From contig JALOBD010000115.1 in NCBI GenBank assembly GCA_023228445.1, forward strand, positions 1-6,713: 6,713 bases of DNA, written 5' to 3'. The first letter of the stretch is position 1. Each line of letters starts with the position of its first letter. Positions 1-6,476 of the stretch are shown here, piece after piece. The notes beneath the pieces are model-generated. The model had not been told where the DNA came from. It saw only the letters and a list, made by a program, of their open reading frames with translations, and made no database searches. This DNA is from Sphaerochaeta sp. (GTDB lineage Bacteria; Spirochaetota; Spirochaetia; Sphaerochaetales; Sphaerochaetaceae). The position numbers and the translations under genes were made by a program.

Positions 1-590
1 TGCGACGCATCACCGGGAGGTGAGGCGACCGAGTAGGCGCGGTAGACCTCCTCGTCGAGGTCCTCGTACTCCGGGACGACGAACTGCACGTATTGGCCCG
101 CCTTGATGGTGATCTGCTCCGGCTCGATGAGGCGCAGGGTAACCTCCTTGATATCATGGGTGAGGTCACGGATTCTCTCTACCTTCGTGGAGAACTCTTT
201 GACGTAGAAGAGCTCCTCAGGGATCTCGATGGCTACATCATTCTTCACCTTCACCTGGCAGGAGAGGCGGACCAACTCCTTGCGCTCCTCCTCGCTGATG
301 AAGGGCAGTTCGGTGGGCAGGTAGTCGCCGCCGCCCTCGATGACCTTGACCTTGCACAGGCCGCACGAGCCACGCCCACCACAGGCGGAGGGGATGAAAA
401 TCCCCTCCTGTTGCAGCGAGCGCAAGAGCGGTTGGCCGCCGAGGACTTCAAGTTCACGGATACCGTTGTTCACCGAGATCTTGACGACACCGTAGTTGCC
501 GATCGTCGCGTCGGCGATGACCATCAAGAGGGCGAGGAAGACGGAGATCAAGCTGGTGACAGCGATGCTGATGAGCAGGGTGGTAAGCAT
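1..590 (-). CDS. nqrF: NqrF, Na+-translocating NADH:quinone oxidoreductase subunit F (partial, 3' end outside the window)
   Basis: This is the electron-entry subunit of NQR: it takes hydride from NADH onto FAD and passes electrons to a 2Fe-2S centre and on to the membrane subunits. I translated 196 residues from ATG at 590; the frame is open to the window edge, so the NADH-binding domain is missing. Residues 1-26 form one hydrophobic N-terminal anchor. A plant-type ferredoxin domain follows (about 33-130) with CGGRGSCGLC; the cysteines fall at 70, 76, 79 and 111, which matches the numbering of Vibrio NqrF. The FAD domain begins near 134, with RAYSVAS (R184, Y186, S187) as the flavin-binding motif. 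The stretch just before that motif is clearly shorter than in Vibrio. A strong Shine-Dalgarno, AGGAGGG (596-602), overlaps the nqrE stop codon, supports this start and suggests translational coupling. The N-terminal anchor and cysteine pattern exclude RnfB and RnfC. Confidence 0.95.
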   Translation of the reverse strand, partial: MLTTLLISIAVTSLISVFLALLMVIADATIGNYGVVKISVNNGIRELEVLGGQPLLRSLQQEGIFIPSACGGRGSCGLCKVKVIEGGGDYLPTELPFISEEERKELVRLSCQVKVKNDVAIEIPEELFYVKEFSTKVERIRDLTHDIKEVTLRLIEPEQITIKAGQYVQFVVPEYEDLDEEVYRAYSVASPPGDAS

Positions 591-600
591 GCCTTCCCTC

Positions 601-1182
601 CTATGATAGTGCGATCATGCCGGAGAAGCCCATGAAGGCCATCGCCATGAAGCCTGCGATGACCAGCGTGATGCCTGGTCCCTCAAGGCCGGGTGGTATT
701 TTGGCTGTCTTCAGCTTCTGGCGGATGCCCGCCATCGCGACGATGGCAAGTGCCCACCCGATCCCACTGCCCAGACCGAAGAAGAACGAGGTGGAGAGCG
801 AGTACTCGCGGATGACCATGAAGAGGCTCGCTCCCAGGATGGCACAGTTGACGGTGATCAGCGGCAGGAAAATGCCAAGGGCCTGGTAGAGACCTTCACT
901 GTAGCGCTCCAAGGCCATCTCGGTGAGCTGTACGAATGCCGCGATGACGATGATGAAGACGATGAAGCGCAAGTACTCGAGGCCGAAGGGGATGAGCAGC
1001 CACTCGTAGACCATCCAGTTGAGCGGGGTGGTGGTTGCCATGACGAAGACGACCGCAGCCCCAAGGCCGAGGGAGGTTTTCAACTCCTTGCTGACCGAGA
1101 GGAACGAGCACATGCCCAGATAGTTGGTCAGCAGGATATTGCCGGTGAAGATCGATGCAAAGAAGATGGCAAAGTTATGCAT
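601..1182 (-). CDS. nqrE: NqrE, integral membrane subunit of Na+-translocating NADH:quinone oxidoreductase
   Basis: This 193-residue polytopic membrane protein (about six helices) pairs with NqrD in inverted topology. Together they hold a membrane iron or 2Fe-2S centre between the NqrF iron-sulphur cluster and the FMN of NqrC. The two expected cysteines are visible: C25 in GMCSFLSVSK and C113 in PLITVNCAILGA. The GMC.FL.VSK form and the C-terminal stretch with GLEGPGIT and FMGFSGM are NqrE-like and not RnfA-like. Length is normal for the family (about 200). The ATG at 1182 lies inside the end of nqrD, giving an 8-nt overlap, and is preceded by AAGGAGG (1189-1195) at 6-nt spacing, so the start is well supported. 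It is followed after 10 nt by nqrF. Confidence 0.96.
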   Translation of the reverse strand: MHNFAIFFASIFTGNILLTNYLGMCSFLSVSKELKTSLGLGAAVVFVMATTTPLNWMVYEWLLIPFGLEYLRFIVFIIVIAAFVQLTEMALERYSEGLYQALGIFLPLITVNCAILGASLFMVIREYSLSTSFFFGLGSGIGWALAIVAMAGIRQKLKTAKIPPGLEGPGITLVIAGFMAMAFMGFSGMIALS

Positions 1183-1786
1183 GGCTCGCCTCCTTCATGA
1201 TGGATTCGCGGATAATCCAGATGATGATTGCCAGTACGAAGAAGCCGCCCGGAGGCATGATCATGATCGACCAGTTGGTCCACCAGGAGCCAAGGATCCT
1301 GACTCCCCACAGGGAACCCGAACCCAACAGCTCTCGTACCACCGCAATGGAGAGCAACACGTAGGTGTATCCCAAGCCGGAGGAGAAGCCATCGACGAGC
1401 GATGGCAGGGGCTTGTTGTTCAAGGCGAATGCCTCGACACGCCCCATGATGATACAGTTGGTGATGATCAGGCCGACGTAGGGACCGAGTTGCTTCCACA
1501 TCTCCGGATAGTATGCTTTGAGAACAATGTCGACGATGATGACAAAGGCTGCGATGATCATCGTCTCGACCATCATGCGGATGCGTGAGGGGATGTAGTT
1601 GCGCAAGAGCGAGATCGTCCAGGCGGAGAGGGCGGTGGTGAAGGTGACACCGAGGGTCATCACCACGGTGTTCTGCACCTTGTTGGTCACCGCCAGCGTC
1701 GAGCAGATGCCCAGGATCTGGACGAAGACTGGGTTGTTCTTCCCCAAGGGTTCGAGGAAGGTTTTCTTCAGTTTACTTTTGGCCAT
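1175..1786 (-). CDS. nqrD: NqrD, integral membrane subunit of Na+-translocating NADH:quinone oxidoreductase
   Basis: This 203-residue, roughly six-helix membrane protein is homologous to NqrE and pairs with it around the membrane iron centre. The N-terminus carries NNPVFVQILGICSTLAVTNK with the first metal cysteine, C28. The second cysteine, C111, sits in GLIITNCIIMGRVEA. The GLIITNC.(I/V)MGR form is typical of NqrD, whereas RnfE usually has a PLI(V)VNC form, so I call this NQR. Length matches the family (about 210). The ATG at 1786 lies 1 nt after the nqrC stop, and its Shine-Dalgarno AGAGGAGAG (1791-1799) is inside the last nqrC codons. The gene ends with TAA inside nqrE. These junctions imply coupled translation and equal dosage of the subunits. 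Confidence 0.96.
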   Translation of the reverse strand: MAKSKLKKTFLEPLGKNNPVFVQILGICSTLAVTNKVQNTVVMTLGVTFTTALSAWTISLLRNYIPSRIRMMVETMIIAAFVIIVDIVLKAYYPEMWKQLGPYVGLIITNCIIMGRVEAFALNNKPLPSLVDGFSSGLGYTYVLLSIAVVRELLGSGSLWGVRILGSWWTNWSIMIMPPGGFFVLAIIIWIIRESIMKEASHA

Positions 1787-1787
1787 C

Positions 1788-2381
1788 TCACTCTCCTCTG
1801 ATAAGCCGCTGTGCCTCGGCGGGCACCCGGGCGGTCAGGTTCTTGAAGTACTCACTGGTGCGGGTGGCCCCGGTGATGGCATCGACCTCCTGGTTTGCCG
1901 ATGCCGTGCCCTCCTCTACCATGGTGAAGGGGGCACGCTTTCCCTTGAATTGGGCGGTGAACCAGCTCTCCTCGATTCGCGCCCCGAGGCCGGGGGTCTC
2001 GTTCTGGCTGACGATCGCCACCCCGCTGAAGGTCTGCAGGTCCTCCTCAAGGCCCACCATGATGGCGATGGTCCCCCAGAGCCCCGGCCCCTCCAGCGGA
2101 ATGATGTACCGCTTCCCGAAGGTTCCGGTTGCCGTATAGTAGCCAACCTCCTCGGTGATCTGCTGGTGGTAGGCACGCTCGATGCCCTCGGTAGTGTTTT
2201 CAAACTCGAGGTCTCCAGCCTGGAGGATCGCCCGGCGGGCGAAGGAGAGCTCGTTGGCATCGGCACGCTCGAGGGTGAGCAGATGGAGGCCAGAGGTGAG
2301 CAGGATACACACCAAGGTGGTGATGAACATGAAGAGGAGCGGATAGACCCGATCCTTGTAGAAGCTTCGTTGTACGCTCAT
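1788..2381 (-). CDS. nqrC: NqrC, FMN-carrying subunit of Na+-translocating NADH:quinone oxidoreductase
   Basis: This subunit is anchored by one N-terminal helix (about residues 12-36), with its FMN domain outside the cytoplasmic membrane; it relays electrons between the NqrD/E iron centre and NqrB. The FMN-attachment motif is DAITGATRTS (167-176), so the FMN should be joined by a phosphoester bond to T173, installed by an ApbE-type flavin transferase that is not in this window. Upstream are the family motifs GPGLWGTI (98-105) and ETPGLGARI (128-136); the GLW element favours NqrC over RnfG. At 197 residues it is about 60 shorter than Vibrio NqrC, and the loss lies between the anchor and the flavin domain. 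Its ATG overlaps the nqrB stop by 4 nt (ATGA). The frame stays open upstream to 2555, but that stretch is antisense-free nqrB coding sequence in another frame and I reject it as an extension. Confidence 0.94.
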   Translation of the reverse strand: MSVQRSFYKDRVYPLLFMFITTLVCILLTSGLHLLTLERADANELSFARRAILQAGDLEFENTTEGIERAYHQQITEEVGYYTATGTFGKRYIIPLEGPGLWGTIAIMVGLEEDLQTFSGVAIVSQNETPGLGARIEESWFTAQFKGKRAPFTMVEEGTASANQEVDAITGATRTSEYFKNLTARVPAEAQRLIRGE

Positions 2382-3355
2382 GCTGCCACCTCCTGGGCTT
2401 TGGCCCGCTTCTTTGCCTTCACGTCCTTGATGACCGTATCGAGCAGCGGGGCGAACATATTGGCCAAGAGGATGGCGAAGGTGACTCCCTCCACCCAGGT
2501 GGAGAAGGTCCTGATGAGGACGACCAAGAAACCAAAGAAGGCGCCGTAGATCCATCGGCCCAGGTCGGTTGACTGACTTGCGGAGACCGGGTCGGTGATC
2601 ATGAAGAAAGCGGCGATGAGAAAGGAGCCGGAGAGCAGCGCCGTCAGCGGATCGCCTGAGGCGACAAGGCCGCTTTCGGTGAGGACCTCAAGACCCCCTG
2701 CCCAGAAGATCGTCTGCAGCAGGGCGAAGGAGAGGAGCGAGGAGAGGACGATCTTCCAATTTGCTGCCTTCTTATAGATGATGTAGAGGCCACCGAGGAT
2801 GATCAAAGCCGCGCTGGTCTCTCCAAAGCACCCGCTGGTGAAGCCGAAGAGCAACTCAAGCGTCGATGCCCCGCTGGTCACCAAGGGAGTTGCCGCCGAG
2901 ACGGCGTCAGCACCGCTGACCCATGCCCCCAGGCCTGCGGGGAAGGTGCTGATGGAGATGGCATTGCCGATGAATTTGGCCGTCATCGGAACGCCGAAGC
3001 TGATGTAGATGAAGGCGCGGGCGGTGATGGCGGGGTTGAAGATGTTGCGTCCAAACCCGCCGAAGATCATCTTGCCGAAGATGATGCCGAACGCAATGCC
3101 CACCGCCGCGATCCACAACGGGATGGTGGGGGGCAGAGAGAGGGCGAAGAGGGTGCACGAAACAAAGAGTGATTCGGTGATCTTATACCCATACCGACGG
3201 GCCATGAGCCACTCACAGAGCAGTCCGGTGGCCCCCGTCACTGCCAGTACCGCCACAAAGCGCCAGCCAAAGAAGTGCACGGAGGCAAAGCACAGTGGGG
3301 CGAGTGCGTAGAGGACGGTACGCATCGCTTGTTGTTTTTGAATCTTCACAGTCAT
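2378..3355 (-). CDS. nqrB: NqrB (NqrB/RnfD family), FMN-carrying membrane subunit, RnfD-sized
   Basis: This is the large membrane subunit of NQR, thought to provide the ion pathway and, in Vibrio, to carry a covalent FMN plus riboflavin. The 325-residue product has many hydrophobic helices (about 14-52, 62-95, 108-135, 165-193, 203-220, 238-255, 268-283, 291-308). Conserved blocks are FGGFGRNIFNPAIT (98-111), the FMN site DAVSAATPL (150-158, T156), FGETSAALIILGG (177-189), FFMITDPVSA (250-259) and a late EG..FA.LLAN block. The flavinylation motif has alanine where glycine is most common. The length suits RnfD (about 320-350) better than Vibrio NqrB (about 415), so the protein alone could be called RnfD. 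I call it NqrB because the downstream genes are nqrC-F type. It is the first gene of its cluster, and no nqrA precedes it. The start may be two codons further in, at GTG 3349. Confidence 0.9.
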   Translation of the reverse strand: MTVKIQKQQAMRTVLYALAPLCFASVHFFGWRFVAVLAVTGATGLLCEWLMARRYGYKITESLFVSCTLFALSLPPTIPLWIAAVGIAFGIIFGKMIFGGFGRNIFNPAITARAFIYISFGVPMTAKFIGNAISISTFPAGLGAWVSGADAVSAATPLVTSGASTLELLFGFTSGCFGETSAALIILGGLYIIYKKAANWKIVLSSLLSFALLQTIFWAGGLEVLTESGLVASGDPLTALLSGSFLIAAFFMITDPVSASQSTDLGRWIYGAFFGFLVVLIRTFSTWVEGVTFAILLANMFAPLLDTVIKDVKAKKRAKAQEVAA

Positions 3356-3363
3356 TCCCCTTT
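3347..3363 (-). promoter_or_regulatory. nqrB ribosome binding site and alternative GTG start
   Basis: AAAGGGG (3357-3363) is the only Shine-Dalgarno-like sequence before nqrB. It ends only 1 nt from the ATG at 3353-3355, which is too close for efficient initiation. The third codon, GTG at 3347-3349, is spaced 7 nt from it, which is ideal. I therefore think GTG 3349 may be the true start, giving a 323-residue protein; the ATG is kept in the gene entry as the conventional call. Confidence 0.5.
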
Positions 3364-3437
3364 ATCAGCCCAGTATACGACACAATTTGGTGTTTGGGAG
3401 AAAAATGTTCCTGTTCACCGGCTCAGGTCAGGGGAAT
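3354..3437. repeat. 8-bp inverted repeat spanning the aldolase-nqrB gap
   Basis: ATTCCCCT at 3354-3361 and AGGGGAAT at 3430-3437 (plus strand) are perfect reverse complements 68 nt apart. The nqrB-proximal arm covers most of the Shine-Dalgarno and the first two bases of the ATG. In a transcript reading through from the aldolase gene the arms could pair and mask the nqrB start. A transcript from the proximal candidate promoter would lack the upstream arm. The match is short and may be chance. Confidence 0.35.
3372..3377 (-). promoter_or_regulatory. Candidate -10 element of an nqrB-proximal promoter
   Basis: On the minus strand TATACT reads as a good sigma-70-type -10 hexamer within the 96-nt gap upstream of nqrB. 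Transcription would start about 7 nt downstream, leaving a short leader of roughly 13-18 nt before the start codon. No convincing -35 hexamer is visible at 16-19 nt spacing and there is no TGn extension, so the call is tentative. It would let the nqr genes be expressed independently of the upstream carbohydrate operon. Confidence 0.4.
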
Positions 3438-3451
3438 CCCATGGTCGCACT

Positions 3452-4531
3452 TCAGTCCAACGCTGCGGTGAGTTTGGAGTATGTGTGCGTGTAGACAAAC
3501 CGCATGAGGCGGGTATCGAGCCAGGGAAGCGGCCTGACTGAAGGCGATGACAGCGCGAGGAGGGCCGCTTTGCAGTTCTTTTGAAGCAGCGTGGCCACCG
3601 CTTGGGCATCGGACTTGGTCTTTCCCATGCAAAGGGCTCCGATGCCGTCGATCAAGAGCGCATCGCGTCCCTTGGCAGCAGAGAGCAGTGCAGAGAGGCG
3701 ACTGTCCCGTTGCATCACCTTGAGCGTTGGACCGGCGATTTGAGCAACGTCGTCGAGGTAGGCAGCAAGGGTGGGAATGTGCTTCATGCAGGTGAGGATC
3801 TCCCTTGATGATAGCAACAGGATATGGGTGTAGCCGCTCTTGTTTTGAAGAAGCGCATTGTAGAGGGCTTGGAGCTCACCCCCACTGCCCTCAACAACAC
3901 CCGATTTTGTTTTTCTGGCCACAACAGTCGGCGAAGGTGGCTCTCCAAACGTACGTAACAGCGGTGCGCGTGTATGGACTGCCTCGGTGCACACCGCCTC
4001 GAGGGCGTCGGCGATGGCATAGGTTGCATCCATCTCCGTGCCGAAGCACAGTGCACCATGGCGCGCCATCAAGAGGGCCGCCTGGTGCTCTGTCTGTAAA
4101 ACGCTCGAGACCTGGGCCTGTAGCCTCTTGGTCCCGGGCAGTGCATAGCCTGCCGTGAAGATGCTCTGGCCCAGGATAGCTTGGAAGGCGGGGGGCACGG
4201 CGAGGGGGCTGCCCAACTGGCTTGCCAGGCTGGCCATCTCTTGGTGGGTGTGGATAATGCAATTCACCTCCGCCCGCTGCCGGTAGACGGCACGGTGGAT
4301 CCCCTTCTCCGAGGAGGGCTTGATACTCCCCTCATAGCTGAGATCATCAAGGCGAACGAGTACCAACTGACTCTCATCCAATGTCGCATAGTCCCTGCCG
4401 CTTGGGGTGATGACGAAGTGGGTTGATCCTACCCGACAGCTGATGTTCCCCCAGGTGCGGGCGACGAGGGCGGAGGCGACGAGCCTCCGTGCCCCCTCCA
4501 GGACAGCTCTTTTGGCCTGCTTCTCTTCCAT
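3452..4531 (-). CDS. Class II (zinc) aldolase/adducin family protein with a degenerate second aldolase-like half
   Basis: This is a predicted zinc-dependent aldolase of the fuculose-/rhamnulose-/ribulose-phosphate family, cytosolic, probably cleaving a phosphorylated ketose or a related aldol. In the 359-residue product, residues 1-190 form a complete aldolase domain: TWGNIS (26-31), PSG (43-45), SSEKGIH with likely catalytic E75, zinc ligands H94 and H96 in HTHQ, and H158 in MARHGA. This spacing is almost that of FucA. Residues about 218-330 look like a second, worn copy: ALLIDGIGALCMG (291-303) mirrors ALLMARHGALCFG (152-164), but the zinc histidine is replaced by I297 and no HTH motif is present. 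The segment LAAYLDDVAQIAG (255-267) recurs, as I recall, in long members of this family. The gene starts 4 nt after the aminotransferase stop, with only a weak AAGGG-like ribosome site, so translation is probably coupled. The substrate is unknown. Confidence 0.85.
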   Translation of the reverse strand: MEEKQAKRAVLEGARRLVASALVARTWGNISCRVGSTHFVITPSGRDYATLDESQLVLVRLDDLSYEGSIKPSSEKGIHRAVYRQRAEVNCIIHTHQEMASLASQLGSPLAVPPAFQAILGQSIFTAGYALPGTKRLQAQVSSVLQTEHQAALLMARHGALCFGTEMDATYAIADALEAVCTEAVHTRAPLLRTFGEPPSPTVVARKTKSGVVEGSGGELQALYNALLQNKSGYTHILLLSSREILTCMKHIPTLAAYLDDVAQIAGPTLKVMQRDSRLSALLSAAKGRDALLIDGIGALCMGKTKSDAQAVATLLQKNCKAALLALSSPSVRPLPWLDTRLMRFVYTHTYSKLTAALD

Positions 4532-4535
4532 TGCA

Positions 4536-6014
4536 TCACCCTTCGATGAGCTCTACGTGGGAGAAGACACGGTCGAATGCGTCGACCACCCCATCGATCA
4601 TCTCCTCGCTATAGGCTGCACTGGTGTACATCCGGCTTCCTGCCAGGGTGACCACGCCCTCTGCCATATAGGCTGCTCCCATGTACTCCATCTCTTTCTT
4701 GCGCTTTGCAGTCTCTTCGATGACCGACAAGATCGTCCACGGCTTCTTCCAGTTGATGGAGAAGTGGACGGTTCCCACTGTCTCCAAGTGACAGATGGAG
4801 CCTTGGTTGAAGGCGACGAACGGCAGGTTGTAGCGCTCGATGAGCGCCTGTAAGCCTGCGGTGAGACGATCGCCCATCCGGGCGGCTTTCGTGCACGCAT
4901 CGCTCTTCTCAATCTCCTCGAGGGTGTAGTAGCCGGCGACGCAACTGATGGGCGTCGCTGCCATCGTGCCGCCGACCAGGGCCTTCTTGGTCTTGTCGCC
5001 GGTCTGGATGCCTGCGGCCAGATACTTCATGTACTCCCGCTTGCCCCCCAGCCCGCCTGCTCCCGGGTATCCGCCGGCGATGACCTTGCCGAAGATGGTC
5101 AAGTCGGGGTCGATGTCAAAATACCCTTGGGCTCCACCCATCCCAAGGCGGAAGCCGGTCACCACCTCATCGAAGATCAGCAAGGCGCCGTAGTGACGGC
5201 AGAGTGCCTGGACTTCCTTGTTGAAGTCAATGTCCAGCGGCCGGGTGCCGCTCTCCGGCCCGATGGGCTCGATGAAGACAGCCGCCGTTCCGCCCCTGAG
5301 CCGGTTTCTCTTAAGAACACGTTCGAGATCCCTGGTCCGGTTGGGGAAGAACTCCTGGGTGTGGCGGAAGAGGTAGGAGGGAACCCCGTGGGCCTGCAGC
5401 CCCCGGGTGCCAGGAATCCGGATGCCGTAGGCGAGCTGGTCGCTCCACCCATGGTAGGCGCCACCCATCTTCACGATGTTCTTTCGCCCGGTAGCCAGGC
5501 GGGCCACTCGTACCGCAGCCATGCACGCTTCAGAGCCGGAGTTGAACATCCGGAACATCTCCACCGCCCTCATGCTCTGACAGATTTTCTGTGCAAGTTT
5601 GTACTCATACTCATGGAAGAGGCCGGTGGAGGGACCTCCCTCCTTGAGCAGGTCGATGACCTTCTCCCGAATTGAGGGTGGGTTCGATCCAAGGACGGTG
5701 GGGCCGCCTGCCTGCAGCAGGTCGTAATACCGGTTCCCGTCCAAGTCGTACAAGTATGCCCCCTCGGCTTTGGTGATGACCAACGGGAAGGGGTGGTTGA
5801 AGGCAAGATTGTGCTGTACACCGCCGGGGATGCGCTCTTTCGCCTCGCTGGTCATCGCCTTTGAACGGGGGCACTTTCCATCGAAGTACTCACGCTCATA
5901 GCGCCCGAGCGCTTCGCGTCCAATGCTGTGGATCGGCGCACCTATCAAGGCATCGAGTTGTTCGGTGATGGCCCGGGCGTCAGGGTAGGTCGTGATTGCA
6001 GCGCGTGTATCCAT
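4536..6014 (-). CDS. Class III PLP aminotransferase, glutamate-1-semialdehyde aminomutase-like
   Basis: This is a PLP enzyme of aminotransferase class III, the fold shared by HemL (glutamate-1-semialdehyde 2,1-aminomutase) and omega-aminotransferases. Visible elements are IPGGVQHN (62-69), GNRYYDLL (93-100), NSGSEA (158-163) for the PLP phosphate, GAYHGW (185-190) stacking on the cofactor ring, FDEVVTGFR (281-289) with D282 facing the pyridine nitrogen, and FGKVIAGGYPGAG with the Schiff-base lysine K310. At 492 residues it exceeds HemL (about 430): about 55 residues precede the usual HemL start, and an extra segment lies near 405-425. No haem-pathway gene is nearby, so a haem role is unlikely; the substrate is probably an amino sugar, amino aldehyde or keto compound of this operon. 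The ATG at 6014 has AGGAGGA (6021-6027) at 6-nt spacing, overlapping the gtrA-like stop codon. Confidence 0.85.
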   Translation of the reverse strand: MDTRAAITTYPDARAITEQLDALIGAPIHSIGREALGRYEREYFDGKCPRSKAMTSEAKERIPGGVQHNLAFNHPFPLVITKAEGAYLYDLDGNRYYDLLQAGGPTVLGSNPPSIREKVIDLLKEGGPSTGLFHEYEYKLAQKICQSMRAVEMFRMFNSGSEACMAAVRVARLATGRKNIVKMGGAYHGWSDQLAYGIRIPGTRGLQAHGVPSYLFRHTQEFFPNRTRDLERVLKRNRLRGGTAAVFIEPIGPESGTRPLDIDFNKEVQALCRHYGALLIFDEVVTGFRLGMGGAQGYFDIDPDLTIFGKVIAGGYPGAGGLGGKREYMKYLAAGIQTGDKTKKALVGGTMAATPISCVAGYYTLEEIEKSDACTKAARMGDRLTAGLQALIERYNLPFVAFNQGSICHLETVGTVHFSINWKKPWTILSVIEETAKRKKEMEYMGAAYMAEGVVTLAGSRMYTSAAYSEEMIDGVVDAFDRVFSHVELIEG

Positions 6015-6025
6015 GGGATCTCCTC

Positions 6026-6463
6026 CTACGTGGTCTTGGGTTTTCGGGTGTTCATCGAGGTTCGGTAGATGATGAAGCGATTGACGCAGAACTCGGTGAT
6101 CAAGTTGACCACCATCGTGGTGCCAAGGACGATGTAGTCCATGACGCCAATGCCCACCAGCGCATCACCCCACCAGGTGGAGAGGGGGGTGAAGATTGCA
6201 TAGTAGATGCCCAGCTGCAACATCGCCTTGGGAACGTTGTTGGCGCTCTTGAAGGTGAATCGACGGTTGACGGTGAAGTTGTAGACGACGCTGGCGATGA
6301 GTGCAGTGAGGTAGCTGGGCCAGTAGGGGAGGTGGAACACCTCCTCCAAGAGCGCGAAGACGAGGACTTGGATGACGCCGGCGCTGATGGAGAAGAGGGT
6401 GAATTTGCTGATCTGGACCAGGTTCTCCCGTTTGCTCAAGGGTGTGGTTTGTTGCTCTGCCAT
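6026..6463 (-). CDS. GtrA-family small polytopic membrane protein
   Basis: This 145-residue protein has four predicted transmembrane helices (about 18-41, 47-66, 80-98, 107-131), as expected for the GtrA family. Characterised members assist transfer or flipping of undecaprenyl-phosphate-linked sugars in the cell membrane for O-antigen, teichoic acid or arabinogalactan modification. The family hallmarks are YNFTVNRRFTF (61-71) at the end of helix 2 and TEFCVNRFIIY (123-133) at the end of helix 4. I chose ATG 6463 because AAGGAAG precedes it at good spacing and the protein then begins with a short polar tail (MAEQQTTPLSKREN). The frame is open up to 6682, but that part overlaps the kinase gene and looks non-biological. 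It lies 13 nt after the kinase stop and 11 nt before the aminotransferase. A family call is safe, but the transported sugar is unknown. Confidence 0.88.
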   Translation of the reverse strand: MAEQQTTPLSKRENLVQISKFTLFSISAGVIQVLVFALLEEVFHLPYWPSYLTALIASVVYNFTVNRRFTFKSANNVPKAMLQLGIYYAIFTPLSTWWGDALVGIGVMDYIVLGTTMVVNLITEFCVNRFIIYRTSMNTRKPKTT

Positions 6464-6476
6464 GTTCGCTTCCTTA

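Noticed and set aside
93..635. 180-codon open frame on the plus strand over nqrF/nqrE
   Set aside because: It is in exact antisense register with nqrF, and its acidic, repetitive product resembles no family I know.
1599..2549. 316-codon open frame on the plus strand, antisense to nqrB/nqrC/nqrD
   Set aside because: It is composed of codons complementary to well-conserved nqr coding sequence, is low in recognisable motifs, and reflects the G+C bias of the minus-strand genes.
2382..2555. Upstream extension of the nqrC frame
   Set aside because: It lies inside nqrB, encodes no recognisable sequence, and the ATGA overlap at 2378-2381 gives the expected NqrC N-terminus with its single anchor.
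601..3355. Calling the cluster rnf (RnfD-G-E-A)
   Set aside because: The GLIITNC.IMGR motif, GMC.FL.VSK motif, GPGLWG motif and a ferredoxin/FAD NqrF in place of RnfB/RnfC all favour NQR; only NqrB is ambiguous by itself.
3401..3427. Possible rho-independent terminator after the aldolase gene (CCTG/CAGG stem with a T5 run on the minus strand)
   Set aside because: The stem is only 4 bp with a 10-nt loop and a 4-nt spacer before the T-run, which is too weak to call.
4536..6014. Naming the aminotransferase hemL
   Set aside because: The extra N-terminal and internal segments and the carbohydrate gene context do not support a haem-pathway role.
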